From Porphyromonadaceae bacterium H1 (GTDB lineage: Bacteria; Bacteroidota; Bacteroidia; Bacteroidales; Paludibacteraceae): DNA of 43,077 nt. Of this stretch, positions 28,282-36,934 are shown in pieces (positions within the stretch are counted from its first letter, which is position 1; each line of letters begins with the position of its first letter). Position numbers and translations under genes: made by a program. The stretch is taken from the NCBI GenBank assembly GCA_001653155.1, contig BDEJ01000055.1, positions 1 through 43,077 on the forward strand, given 5' to 3'. The notes under the pieces were generated by a model that had not been told where the DNA came from, did not search any database, and worked only from the letters and a program-made list of their open reading frames with translations.

Positions 28282-29265
28282 TTAGTAAATGATGATTTTA
28301 TTGTTGTCTTTTTTCCATTTGAATGCAATGCTGTTTTGGATGATGTTTAATACTTCTTCTATTTGTTGATTTTCCAGGAAGGTGCCGGATATTTTTATGT
28401 CTTTAAGATTGTTTCTGACTATAATTTCTATACCGTAATGTTTGGTCAATTTATCGGCTAATTCAGATAATGAAATGGATTTATAGCGACATATTCTCTC
28501 CTTCCATTCAGTATCCAAATATGCATCGGGAGTAATTACGTTTTCGATTAATCCAGATTGAGTGTGGAGAGTAAGTTGCTGATTGGGTCTCATCAATAAT
28601 TGTTGATTGTCGTTTCTAAAAAGTATAGAACCCTCTACAAGAGTCGTAGTAATACGCTGATCAATCTCACGGGCATTTATATTAAACTTTGTGCCCAAGA
28701 CTTCTACTTGAGAATTTCCTACTTGGACGATGAACTTCTTATTATTGATTTTTTTTACTTCAAAGTAAGCTTCACCTTCCAATGTGACTTTGCGATCTTT
28801 TCGAATAAAATCACTCGAATAGCTGAGTCTGCTATTTCTGTTCAAAACAACTTTTGAACTATCGGGGAGGGTAATGTACGAAATGTCGTTTTGCGATAAA
28901 TATATGTAATTTGTCCCTGATATTTGTCTTTGCAGCAGTAGATATATTCCAGATACTATCAACAACATAAAAGATGCTGCGATAGATAGTAGAAGTATTC
29001 GACCTCTCTTTCGTGATTTTAAGTGTCTTGAGCCTGATTCTTGTGTAAAGAAGCGGAATTTGTTGCTGTTGAAAGAAATTTCAGCCGCTAGTGTCTCGGT
29101 ATCAGGCTTGATGCTCCAGAACTCGGATAAGATATTAAAGTCCTGCCTGTTTTTAGCAGATTCATTCATCCATTCACTAAAAACAATAATTTCGTCAGAA
29201 CTGGCCTCTTTTGATAGTATTCTGGCAATGATCCCATTGATGTCTGTGAACTCTTCGCTTTTCAT
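28282..29265 (-). CDS. FecR-type anti-sigma factor
   Basis: A 327-residue inner-membrane protein. The N-terminal about 88 residues are cytoplasmic and should hold the sigma factor. One membrane helix spans about 89-111 (ILLLSIAASFMLLIVSGIYLL). The periplasmic part has the FecR domain (YITLPDSSKVVLNRNSRLSY, VTLEGEAYFEV, VEVLGTKFNINA) and a C-terminal DUF4974-type domain (IKISGTFLENQQIEEVLNII). It lies between the ECF sigma gene (77 nt upstream) and the STN-SusC gene (23 nt downstream), the standard order of this regulatory trio. Confidence 0.95.
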   Translation of the reverse strand: MKSEEFTDINGIIARILSKEASSDEIIVFSEWMNESAKNRQDFNILSEFWSIKPDTETLAAEISFNSNKFRFFTQESGSRHLKSRKRGRILLLSIAASFMLLIVSGIYLLLQRQISGTNYIYLSQNDISYITLPDSSKVVLNRNSRLSYSSDFIRKDRKVTLEGEAYFEVKKINNKKFIVQVGNSQVEVLGTKFNINAREIDQRITTTLVEGSILFRNDNQQLLMRPNQQLTLHTQSGLIENVITPDAYLDTEWKERICRYKSISLSELADKLTKHYGIEIIVRNNLKDIKISGTFLENQQIEEVLNIIQNSIAFKWKKDNNKIIIY

Positions 29266-29342
29266 AATTATTTCAACGTGCCTCTAATTGATATGTCTCA
29301 ATTTTAATAAAATACCCTTAGTCCTTTTTATCAGTTTTCTTC

Positions 29343-29894
29343 CTACTTTTTCAGAATATCCCGTAACCTTTTTATTGCTAAAGCCATATGCGCTTCTGCT
29401 GTTTTGACGGATATGTTGAGCATCGCGGCCACCTCTTTGTATTTAAGATTTTCTTCTCTGATTAGTTTGAAGACAAGTTTGCATCTATCCGGTAATTTTT
29501 CAACGGCTTCGTTGAGTTTTCTCATGAGTTCGGATGAAATAAGTTTTGATTCGGGGTTTTCCTCCGTACTAAAAAGAGGAAAAGTGTTTATAACTTCAAT
29601 ATATTCCGGACGCTTGGCTCGCTTGCGCAAGTAGCTTATTGATATGTTTCTGACTATCTGATATATGTATCCGTTGAAATTGTGTACCTTCAACAGTTGT
29701 GAACGTTGTTCCCAAACCGACATAAATGTATCTGATACAATCTCCTCAGCCAAAGATTCGGACTTTACATAGTAAACCGCCAGTTTGAAAAGTTTCGAAT
29801 AGTATGCAAGGTAAAGCGACTTTAAAGCTTCTTGAGAGTTGTTCACTGATATCTCATACACCTGCTGTTTTAGTTTTTCAAGAGAAGTATTCAT
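29343..29894 (-). CDS. ECF-type RNA polymerase sigma factor
   Basis: A 183-residue sigma-70 family protein of the extracytoplasmic-function group. Region 2 is at about 12-80 (LYLAYYSKLFKLAVYYVKS, AEEIVSDTFMSVWEQR, NFNGYIYQIVRNISISYLRK). Region 4 is at about 120-180 (LPDRCKLVFKLIREENLKYK, EVAAMLNISVKTAEAHMALA). An in-frame ATG at 29930 adds 12 residues; I prefer 29894 because region 2 begins at the usual distance from MNTSLEKLKQQ. As first gene of the minus-strand locus it is expected to turn on the SusC/SusD operon when FecR releases it. Confidence 0.95.
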   Translation of the reverse strand: MNTSLEKLKQQVYEISVNNSQEALKSLYLAYYSKLFKLAVYYVKSESLAEEIVSDTFMSVWEQRSQLLKVHNFNGYIYQIVRNISISYLRKRAKRPEYIEVINTFPLFSTEENPESKLISSELMRKLNEAVEKLPDRCKLVFKLIREENLKYKEVAAMLNISVKTAEAHMALAIKRLRDILKK

Positions 29895-29954
29895 GGGATT
29901 AAACTTAGTAATACAGTCGAAAAATATCAAAGAAACCCTTAGAAAAATTCTGAT

Positions 29955-29966
29955 ATTTTCGAAAAT
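29955..29966. promoter_or_regulatory. 12-bp perfect palindrome upstream of the ECF sigma gene
   Basis: ATTTTCGAAAAT is its own reverse complement and lies about 60 nt before the sigma gene start, where a promoter or operator is expected. I could not find a clean TTTG/TAnnTTTG pair next to it. In AT-rich DNA this may be chance. Confidence 0.25.
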
Positions 29967-30020
29967 TTTTCTTCGTGATATAGCCTATTCGTTTAGAATA
30001 TTCTTTAAAAGAAGAGGCTT

Positions 30021-30063
30021 ATACAAAAACCTTCCTCAGTAAAGCTGAGGAAGGTTTTTGTAT
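30021..30063 (-). terminator. Strong intrinsic terminator of the MFS gene
   Basis: A perfect 19-bp stem (30021-30039 with 30045-30063) and 5-nt loop. Read on the minus strand it ends in TTTTTGTAT. It begins at the stop codon of the MFS gene, so the first three bases of the hairpin in that direction are shared with the coding region's end. The AAAAACC/GGTTTTT arms make it usable in both directions. It separates the housekeeping block from the ECF/PUL block. Confidence 0.9.
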
Positions 30064-31235
30064 CAAAACTTGCCGCCTTCGTGTTTTTTATACTGCGGTA
30101 GAGTGATGTAAATGAAGAAGATAAGAGCTGTTAGTTCGGCGATAACCGAGGCATAAAAGGCTGTCGTATAACCCAGGTTGCGTATAAGGACTCCGAAGAG
30201 TAGCATGCCCAAGCCAACGCCGGTATCGAAAAACATTAGATAAGTGGAGTTGGCAGCTCCGCGTCGTTCGGGGCTGCAGCCGTTGTTGGCAATGGCTTGA
30301 AAAACGGGAGCGACCGATCCGAAGCCCAATCCCAACCCGATAGCAGCCGCATGGAAAGATACAAGGCCGGGCTTTAAAGCCAGCAGGAGTAAGGATATCA
30401 GCAACAGAATGATGCCGGTAAAACTAACGTTACGAGGCCCGAAGCGATCGAAAAAACAGCCGCTCAAAGCACGTGCCGAGGCCAATCCTACCGCCAACAG
30501 CAAGAAGAAACTACCGCTGTTTGTCAGGCCTATTTCCCGTCCGTAAAGAGCCATGAAAGAGATAATCCCGCCGTAGGGAATTTGTACAAACATGATGTTG
30601 ATGGATACCGGTAGAGCTTTTCTCTCAAAGAGGGCTGAAAGCTTAAATTTTTGACGCGAAGTTTTTAGAAAGCTTGGAGGCTTGAGCATGCAAATAAGAA
30701 CAAAGCCGGCTACACAAAAGCCCGCAGCTACATAGAAAAGAGCATCGTAGCTACTCTGCTGCACCACAAACAAGGCCAGCACCGGCCCTATGGCCATGGC
30801 TGCGTTCATATAGATACCGAAGAAGCCGAGTCCTTCGCCTCGACGTTTTTCGGGTATCATATCCACTGCTAAGGTATATCCGGCTGTATTCAAAGCCCCC
30901 CAGCTCAGGCCGTGCGCAAAACGAAGTAGCAGCAAGAGAGCGAAGGACAGCAGTGGTGGATATAAGACAAATAGAGCTGTGAAAAGGAGGTAGGAAATTA
31001 CGTAAATTCGGTAACGTTTAAAGGAGTCGAGCAAGTAGCCGGCCAATGGGCGCATCAGTATGGCTGCAATTGTAAAGCTGAACATCACCAGGCCGATTTG
31101 CCGTTCGTCGGCCTCGAAGCGGTCCGTCATAAACAGCGCCATGGTCGGGGTCATGAAATAAAATGCGATTGCCATCAACAGATTGGCAATCGTTAGAAAG
31201 ATGAAATCCCGCGTCCATAAACTTCCGGCTTTCAT
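30063..31235 (-). CDS. Major facilitator superfamily (MFS) transporter
   Basis: A 390-residue inner-membrane protein with about twelve hydrophobic segments. MFS features: a first helix hairpin followed by DRFEADERQIGLVMFSFTIA, the loop LAGYLLDSFKRYR resembling the loop 2-3 motif G-x3-D-R-x-G-R, and a second-half copy in LSGCFFDRFGPRNVSF. The length is typical of 12-helix drug/sugar efflux-like members. The substrate is not visible. It follows the outer-membrane barrel gene by 61 nt on the same strand and ends in a strong terminator. Confidence 0.9.
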   Translation of the reverse strand: MKAGSLWTRDFIFLTIANLLMAIAFYFMTPTMALFMTDRFEADERQIGLVMFSFTIAAILMRPLAGYLLDSFKRYRIYVISYLLFTALFVLYPPLLSFALLLLLRFAHGLSWGALNTAGYTLAVDMIPEKRRGEGLGFFGIYMNAAMAIGPVLALFVVQQSSYDALFYVAAGFCVAGFVLICMLKPPSFLKTSRQKFKLSALFERKALPVSINIMFVQIPYGGIISFMALYGREIGLTNSGSFFLLLAVGLASARALSGCFFDRFGPRNVSFTGIILLLISLLLLALKPGLVSFHAAAIGLGLGFGSVAPVFQAIANNGCSPERRGAANSTYLMFFDTGVGLGMLLFGVLIRNLGYTTAFYASVIAELTALIFFIYITLPQYKKHEGGKF

Positions 31236-31296
31236 GTTAGCATGTATTGTGTTGCTCCGGAGAGGGGCAAGATAGGCCCGGCTTTTGTCTTTTTAT

Positions 31297-31992
31297 TTAG
31301 AAAGTCAATCGAAAACCTCCCAGCACATACCATCCGCTTTGTGAAATATGTTGCTTGCCGGCTGCATTTATGTTGGTCAGACCGAAGTCGTAGCCACTTT
31401 TCACGTAATAGTTGCGGAAGCGAATTCCTCCTCCGGCACTCAACATCCAATTGAGATTCTTCAGCTCCTTAGCCGAGTAAAGTTCTTTCTTGCCAGCCGT
31501 ATAGTTGAAAGAGTATCCGCTTTTTTTAATTTTATCAATCACTTCCTTACTCATATTCACTGTGTGAGTGAGGCGGTGTTCGCTGAGTCCGATGGCCAGC
31601 GTAGGGCCGGCAAAGCCGAAGAGGCTGAAGTCGCCGAAGAGCGGGACTTCGTAACCTGCGTACAAGGGTACGTTGATGCTGTGTCCGAAGGAATTCGAAT
31701 ATACGTAAGCATTTTTATAATAGCCCTGGGTTTTGTGCGAATAGGTCGAGTTGTATATCGCTCCTGTATGCAGGCGTATGCCCAGAGGCAGACCCAGTTC
31801 GGCCAATGAGGCCAGGCGCATGCCTTGTATGTGTGTATTGCTTGTTTGGGGTCCGTGTCGCAATTGATCCGAATAACCGGCCTCGAAAGAAACGTATATC
31901 GGTAAGCCAAAGATTTTCATTTGGGCCTTTGTTGCCAAAGTAGGCGGCAATAAAGCCAGTAGGCATATCAATAGTTTAAAACTTTGTTTCAT
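31297..31992 (-). CDS. Outer-membrane beta-barrel protein (PorT-like/OMP_b-brl group)
   Basis: A 231-residue protein with a signal peptide (MKQSFKLLICLLALLPPTLA, cleavage near TKAQ). Alternating hydrophobic strands (LGIRLHTGAIYNSTY, SINVPLYAGYEVPLFG, GGGIRFRNYYVKSGYDFGLT) and a final strand SGWYVLGGFRLTF ending in Phe indicate a small barrel of about 8-10 strands. The family is common in Bacteroidales, and function is generally unknown. Probably the first gene of a two-gene unit with the MFS transporter, from the -7 element at 32025-32032. Confidence 0.8.
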   Translation of the reverse strand: MKQSFKLLICLLALLPPTLATKAQMKIFGLPIYVSFEAGYSDQLRHGPQTSNTHIQGMRLASLAELGLPLGIRLHTGAIYNSTYSHKTQGYYKNAYVYSNSFGHSINVPLYAGYEVPLFGDFSLFGFAGPTLAIGLSEHRLTHTVNMSKEVIDKIKKSGYSFNYTAGKKELYSAKELKNLNWMLSAGGGIRFRNYYVKSGYDFGLTNINAAGKQHISQSGWYVLGGFRLTF

Positions 31993-32024
31993 GTTCTTGT
32001 ATAATGTCTAACGTTTATTACTCG

Positions 32025-32032
32025 CAAAGATA
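32025..32032 (-). promoter_or_regulatory. Bacteroidales -7 element before the outer-membrane protein gene
   Basis: The minus strand reads TATCTTTG, matching TAnnTTTG, followed by CG. It lies 33 nt before the start codon at 31992, giving a leader of about 25 nt. No TTTG was found at the expected -33 distance. Confidence 0.5.
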
Positions 32033-32059
32033 GGTCTTTTCGCCGGTAAAGTCCGCTTG

Positions 32060-32082
32060 AAGCAAAGCCGCAAGGCTTGCTT
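32060..32082 (-). terminator. Weak hairpin downstream of ddh
   Basis: AAGCAAAGCC (32060-32069) pairs with GGCTTGCTT (32074-32082) around a 4-nt loop, with one bulged A. It lies about 60 nt after the ddh stop. There is no U tract in the minus-strand direction, so termination is doubtful. Confidence 0.3.
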
Positions 32083-32141
32083 TACTTGTTTTTTTAACGT
32101 CGAAGCCCTCGATTCTTAACTTGTTTTTAGAATAAGTTGTT

Positions 32142-33038
32142 TTACACCAATCGTTTTATTAATTCGTCGCGTTCGCCCGGGAGCAGGTCTATTACCGGGA
32201 TCTCGATCATCGTGTATGCACCGGGCCTTTGTTGCACCGAGGCTCGTGCGGCGCATACCAGTATCTGAGCTGTCAAGGCCGGGTTGTTTATTTTCATGTC
32301 GAAGGACAGAAGCTGGTTCTGGGTTTTGCCCGATACGCCTTTGCGCTGCATATTAACTCCGTGTCCCATGTCAATGAGCTGCTGTACATCGGAGACTTGC
32401 ATTACATGCGTTTCGTCGTGTGCGAAATAAGCATCTTTCTTTATGGCTTCGGCTACCTTCGAGAAGTCCGCTCCTTCCTGCGTTTCTATATAAACCATGC
32501 GGCGGTGTACCCCGGTTCCCAAGGGGATGGTCATCGATAGGGCAGCTTTTACTCCTTCTATGGCTTTTACGGCTACTGTATGTCCCATGCTCATGCCCGG
32601 TCCGAAGTTGGTATAGGTGATGCCTTTCGGCACGATAGCTTCCATGAGAGCACGTACCACCGAGTCGCTTCCCGGATCCCAGCCGGCAGCTATCACGGCT
32701 TGCACCCCGTATTCTTGAGCGATAGCTCCCAAACGGCTGCGCAGCCCGACAATCTCGCTGTGGATATCGAAACTGTCTACGGTGCTGATGCCTCGTTTCA
32801 GAATTTCCGAAGCCAGGGATTCGACTTTTCTCGAGGGAGCGCAGATAATGGCTACGTCCACAGCATCTAATTCCGAAATGTCCTTTACGACCTTATGCTG
32901 TGCTATTTCCTGTGGAATATCTTGGGCATTGCGCCGAACAATACCCGCAATTTCGAAATCGCTAGCTGCTTCAAGTGCTTCACAAACGTATTTTCCTATG
33001 TTACCGTAACCAAGAACGGCCGCTCGTATTTTTTTCAT
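32142..33038 (-). CDS. ddh: meso-Diaminopimelate dehydrogenase
   Basis: A 298-residue NADPH-dependent enzyme converting tetrahydrodipicolinate, ammonia and NADPH to meso-diaminopimelate in one step (EC 1.4.1.16), for lysine and peptidoglycan synthesis. The Rossmann motif GYGNIG is at residues 10-15, followed by FEIAGIVRR. Family stretches: DVAIICAPSRKVESLA, TVDSFDIHSEI, AAGWDPGSDSVVRALMEA and GPGMSMGHTVAVKAI. Length and motifs agree with known Ddh. It follows the ABC exporter gene by 36 nt. Confidence 0.93.
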   Translation of the reverse strand: MKKIRAAVLGYGNIGKYVCEALEAASDFEIAGIVRRNAQDIPQEIAQHKVVKDISELDAVDVAIICAPSRKVESLASEILKRGISTVDSFDIHSEIVGLRSRLGAIAQEYGVQAVIAAGWDPGSDSVVRALMEAIVPKGITYTNFGPGMSMGHTVAVKAIEGVKAALSMTIPLGTGVHRRMVYIETQEGADFSKVAEAIKKDAYFAHDETHVMQVSDVQQLIDMGHGVNMQRKGVSGKTQNQLLSFDMKINNPALTAQILVCAARASVQQRPGAYTMIEIPVIDLLPGERDELIKRLV

Positions 33039-33074
33039 GTGTTAATACTCTATTTTGTGGGTTCAGAATTCGAA

Positions 33075-34904
33075 TTAAAATGCCTGCATGTCGCATAAGC
33101 GTTTGTAATATCCATTGTGCTTAAGCAGCTCGTCGTGTTTGCCACGTTCCACGATTCTTCCTTCGTGTAGCACACAAATTTCATCGGCACGCTTGATGGT
33201 CGAAAGTCGGTGGGCGATTACCAGTGTCGTCCGGTTTCTCATCAGATTTTCGAGAGCTTCCTGCACCATTTTTTCCGATTCGGTATCCAGCGCCGATGTT
33301 GCTTCATCCAGAATCAATATGGGAGGATTCTTCAATATGGCACGTGCTATGTTGATGCGCTGCCGTTGTCCTCCCGATAGTTTGCTGCCGCGGTCTCCTA
33401 TAGTGGTTTGGTATCCTTCCGGGCTTGCCATGATGAAGTCGTGTGCATTGGCTATTCGGGCGGCTTCCTGCACTTGTTCCATGGTGGCTCCTTCCGCACC
33501 GAAAGCAATGTTATTGAAAAATGTATCGTTGAAAAGAATAGCTTCTTGGCTTACATTACCCATTTGTGCCCGCAGATCGGCCGTGCGGAGTTTTTTTACG
33601 TTTATACCGTCTACAAGAACCTCACCCTCTTGAGGATCGTAAAAGCGAGGGAGTAAATCTACTAAGGTCGATTTGCCCGAGCCCGATTGTCCTACTAAGG
33701 CCACGGTACTGCCTTTTTTTATGCTTAAATTGATGTCTTGTAGCACCCAATGCTGTCCGTAGGCAAAAGACAGATTCCGAAATTCGATTTCTTTCGAAAA
33801 AACGGGCATCTCCTCCGGATGTTTCGGATTTTGTATGCGGTTCTCGGCAGCCAATATTTTGTCGACGCGCTCGAGTGATGCCAAACCTTTTTGGACGCTG
33901 TAAACGCCTCTCGACAAGTCTTTTGCAGGGGCTATCACGCTGTAGAAGATAACCAGATAGAACATGAATACCGAGGCTTCGATGGGGCTGTTTTCGTTTA
34001 GAATAAGCAGTCCCCCGAACCACAGCAGGATGGCAATGATGATGGTACCTAAAAATTCGCTAATGGGATGTGCCAAAGCATAACGCCGGTTAATCTTGTT
34101 GAAGATTACACGCAGTTTTTCGTTCAAACTTTCAAAACGACCGGCCATACTCTCTTCCGCATTGAAAGCTTTTACAACACGTAAACCTCCAAGCGTTTCC
34201 TCTATTTGCGAGAGCAGTTCTCCTGTTTGCTCCTGTCCCATCTTGGAGCGTCTTTTCAGCGAGCGTCCTATCCGTCCGATGATGTAGGAACCCAAGGGGA
34301 GGAATACCAAAACAAAAAGGGTCAGCTGCCAGCTGATGGAGAAGAGCACAATCAGATAGACCACGATCATGATGGGATTCTTGAAAATCATATCGAGTGA
34401 GCTTACCACCGAAGCCTCCACTTCGTTTACGTCGCCCGTCATGCGTGCCATGATATCTCCCTTGTGCTCCTCGCTAAAAAAACCGAGAGGCAAACTGAGA
34501 ACTTTTTCGTACAATTGCTTCCGCAAGTCACGAAGAATGCCCGTACGCAAAGGAATCATGAAGCAGGAACCCAGATAGGACGATCCGGTCTTGAAAAAAG
34601 TCATCACGACCAAGAACAAGCCGATGTACACCAAAGCTGTCGTGGGGCCTAAACGTAGCACAAACTGTTCGATCCAGAAAAAGAGGTTGTTCGACAAATT
34701 GGAAAAGAATTCTGCTAAGCTGTTCCACTCTTTGTAAACCCGTGTTTCGGTACTTAGACCGAATAAAATGTTGAGTACGGGAATGATGGCACCAAAAGAA
34801 AACAGGCTGAACAGGGTGCTTAACAAATGAAACAGCAAGTTCAGAAAAACATACTTCCTGTATGGTGGAACAAAACGCTTTAAGAGAGAAATAAATTTAC
34901 TCAT
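33075..34904 (-). CDS. ABC exporter, MsbA-like fused permease and ATPase
   Basis: A 609-residue half-transporter that works as a dimer. The N-terminal part (about 1-330) has six membrane helices. The C-terminal part is the nucleotide-binding domain with Walker A (VGQSGSGKSTL, about 403-413), signature LSGGQRQR (about 510), Walker B ILILDEATSALD (about 530) and the switch His in IAHRLST. The layout matches lipid A/lipid flippases of the MsbA type, but drug exporters share it. It lies 52 nt behind purB and 36 nt before ddh on the same strand. Confidence 0.93.
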   Translation of the reverse strand: MSKFISLLKRFVPPYRKYVFLNLLFHLLSTLFSLFSFGAIIPVLNILFGLSTETRVYKEWNSLAEFFSNLSNNLFFWIEQFVLRLGPTTALVYIGLFLVVMTFFKTGSSYLGSCFMIPLRTGILRDLRKQLYEKVLSLPLGFFSEEHKGDIMARMTGDVNEVEASVVSSLDMIFKNPIMIVVYLIVLFSISWQLTLFVLVFLPLGSYIIGRIGRSLKRRSKMGQEQTGELLSQIEETLGGLRVVKAFNAEESMAGRFESLNEKLRVIFNKINRRYALAHPISEFLGTIIIAILLWFGGLLILNENSPIEASVFMFYLVIFYSVIAPAKDLSRGVYSVQKGLASLERVDKILAAENRIQNPKHPEEMPVFSKEIEFRNLSFAYGQHWVLQDINLSIKKGSTVALVGQSGSGKSTLVDLLPRFYDPQEGEVLVDGINVKKLRTADLRAQMGNVSQEAILFNDTFFNNIAFGAEGATMEQVQEAARIANAHDFIMASPEGYQTTIGDRGSKLSGGQRQRINIARAILKNPPILILDEATSALDTESEKMVQEALENLMRNRTTLVIAHRLSTIKRADEICVLHEGRIVERGKHDELLKHNGYYKRLCDMQAF

Positions 34905-34956
34905 TTACGATGTTTGAAAAAAGCCTTGAGAAATCTCTATGGCTTTGTACGGAATC

Positions 34957-36300
34957 TTATATGCCGGTATAGTTTTTCGGTGTGATGCGGCGCAACTCTT
35001 CTTTTACGCTTTCACTTACATCCAATCCTTCAATAAATTCGCGTATAGAGTTTTCGGTAATTTCCGAATTGGTACGTGTCAGCGATTTCAATGCTTCATA
35101 GGGCGAGGGGTAGGCTTCGCGGCGCAGAATGGTTTGGATGCCTTCGGCTACCACAGCCCAATTCCTGTTCAGATCGTCGGAAATCGCTTTTTCGTTCAAC
35201 ATCAATTTGCCCAAGCCTCTCATGATGCTGTCGCTTGCAATCAGTATGTGAGCAAAAGGACAGCCGATGTTCCGCAATACAGTGCTGTCGGTTAGGTCGC
35301 GTTGTAAGCGGGAAATAGGTAGCTTCGAGGCCAAAAACTCCAGCAGAGCATTAGCTATGCCCAGATTGCCTTCTGCATTTTCCAGATCAATGGGATTTAC
35401 TTTATGCGGCATGGCCGAAGAGCCCACTTCGCCGGCCTTTATCTTCTGACTGAAATACTCCATCGAAATGTAAGTCCATAAATCGCGGCAGAGGTCTATC
35501 AAAATGTTGTTGATGCGCTTCATGGCATCGAAGAGGGCGGCCAAATTATCATAATTTGATATTTGTGTGGTCCAAGGCTCCCGTTCCAAGTGAAGCTTTT
35601 CCGAAAGGAATTTATCCCCAAACTGTTTCCAATCAATTGTCGGATAGGCCACCGTGTGTGCATTGAAGTTTCCGGTTGCCCCTCCGAATTTTGCCGAAAC
35701 AGGGATGTCGCGCAAGAGTTTGAACTGTTGATTTAACCGGCTGGCGAAAACCATCATCTCTTTCCCCAAGCGGGTAGGGGATGCAGGTTGTCCGTGTGTT
35801 TTTGCCAGCATTGGCACTTTATCCCACTTTTCGGCTAACTGATGCAGGGTTTGCAGCAAACTTTCCATTTCGGGGTAGTAAACCTTACTCAAAGCCTCGT
35901 TTATGGAATAAGGAACCGAAGTGTTGTTGACATCTTGGGAGGTTAAACCAAAGTGTATGAATTCCTTAAATTCCTGTAAATTCAAGCGGTCGAATGCTTC
36001 TTTCAAAAAGTATTCGACGGCTTTTACATCGTGATTGGTTGTTTTTTCTATTTCTTTGATACGCTCCGCATCGGTTTCTGAGAAATTTTGGTAGATGCTG
36101 CGTAAACGGTCGAAGTGTGTAGCCGGAAAAGCTTCTAATTGAGGAAGAGGAAGTTCGCAGAGTGCGATGAAATACTCTATTTCCACAAGTGTGCGGTAGC
36201 GAATTAAGGCCTGCTCCGAAAAAAATGCGGAGTAACGCGCCGTCCTGTTCCGGTAGCGCCCGTCAATCGGAGATATTGCTTGTAGGGATGTCAGTTCCAT
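34957..36300 (-). CDS. purB: Adenylosuccinate lyase
   Basis: A 447-residue enzyme of the fumarase/aspartase superfamily, catalysing two steps of purine synthesis: release of fumarate from SAICAR and from adenylosuccinate (EC 4.3.2.2). The superfamily signature GSSAMPHKVNPIDLENAEG lies at about 292-310, with the flexible loop Ser. Other family stretches: SPIDGRYRNRT at the N-terminus, TNHDVKAVEYFL, FGLTSQDVNNTS and AKTHGQPASPTRLGKE. Length is normal. A -7 promoter element lies about 100 nt upstream. Confidence 0.96.
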   Translation of the reverse strand: MELTSLQAISPIDGRYRNRTARYSAFFSEQALIRYRTLVEIEYFIALCELPLPQLEAFPATHFDRLRSIYQNFSETDAERIKEIEKTTNHDVKAVEYFLKEAFDRLNLQEFKEFIHFGLTSQDVNNTSVPYSINEALSKVYYPEMESLLQTLHQLAEKWDKVPMLAKTHGQPASPTRLGKEMMVFASRLNQQFKLLRDIPVSAKFGGATGNFNAHTVAYPTIDWKQFGDKFLSEKLHLEREPWTTQISNYDNLAALFDAMKRINNILIDLCRDLWTYISMEYFSQKIKAGEVGSSAMPHKVNPIDLENAEGNLGIANALLEFLASKLPISRLQRDLTDSTVLRNIGCPFAHILIASDSIMRGLGKLMLNEKAISDDLNRNWAVVAEGIQTILRREAYPSPYEALKSLTRTNSEITENSIREFIEGLDVSESVKEELRRITPKNYTGI

Positions 36301-36396
36301 AAAACCTATGCTTTCTTTTTTGTTGCGGCACGATTGTCCCGATTCTTTGTGTCGATAGATAAAGAGGTCGCGCCTTTATTTGTTATTTTAAGACCG

Positions 36397-36404
36397 CAAA
36401 GGTA
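36397..36404 (-). promoter_or_regulatory. Bacteroidales -7 element before purB
   Basis: The minus strand reads TACCTTTG, matching TAnnTTTG. It lies 97 nt before the purB start; no clear -33 TTTG is seen. Confidence 0.45.
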
Positions 36405-36442
36405 ATCATTTCCTTTCGATTGTGGCGTCATCCCTTTATATC

Positions 36443-36487
36443 AAGGAAGCCGTTTTTTCGATAAATGTTCGAAAAAACGGCTTCCTT
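36443..36487 (-). terminator. Intrinsic terminator of the histone-like gene
   Basis: A perfect 19-bp stem (36443-36461 with 36469-36487) with a 7-nt loop. It starts 19 nt after the stop codon of the histone-like gene and lies before the purB promoter element, so it should insulate the two units. Confidence 0.85.
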
Positions 36488-36505
36488 TTACCTGTTGGAA
36501 ACGTC

Positions 36506-36682
36506 TTAATTTTTAGCGGCTTCCAATGATTGTTTACGAAATTCTTTCAACTTCTTTTCCAATTCCAATGAAGTCTTGCGGGCGCGAGTTCCGGCGGCTT
36601 TGTTTCCTTTTTCGATTTGAGCAGCAGCGTCTTTCAAAAGAGCATCGAAATCTTCTTTGATTTTTTCTACTAAATTTTCCAT
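36506..36682 (-). CDS. Histone H1-like (Hc1-type) DNA-binding protein
   Basis: A 58-residue, lysine-rich helical protein (MENLVEKIKEDFDALLKDAA at the start, GNKAAGTRARKTSLELEKKL in the middle). The motif GNKAAGTRARK is typical of the small histone H1-like proteins of Bacteroidales, thought to compact DNA or act as nucleoid proteins. It is a single gene with its own promoter (36746-36775) and terminator (36443-36487). The ATG follows an A/T-rich leader without a Shine-Dalgarno, as usual here. Confidence 0.88.
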   Translation of the reverse strand: MENLVEKIKEDFDALLKDAAAQIEKGNKAAGTRARKTSLELEKKLKEFRKQSLEAAKN

Positions 36683-36745
36683 TTTTTGATTAGTGATTAA
36701 GTTGAATATTAATAATTATTGTGAAAACGATTGTTTCATGAGCTG

Positions 36746-36775
36746 CAAATATACGACATTACCATAAACTCCAAA
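36746..36775 (-). promoter_or_regulatory. Promoter of the histone-like gene
   Basis: The minus strand has TTTG (36772-36775), an 18-nt spacer and TATATTTG (36746-36753). This closely fits the Bacteroidales primary-sigma consensus, TTTG at -33 and TAnnTTTG at -7, and predicts a leader of about 55 nt. Confidence 0.75.
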
Positions 36776-36934
36776 AGAAAAAAGCGGTTTTTTTCTCCTG
36801 AAACGGTACATTTTAGCCGTATTTCCGCGCATAATTTCTGAAAATGCCTAAAAAGCCCTTATTTTGTAGTGTTTTCTCGCTTTGCTGCCTCTTTATTCGC
36901 TCCTTTCTTTTTGAACCGAAAATACCTACTTTTG

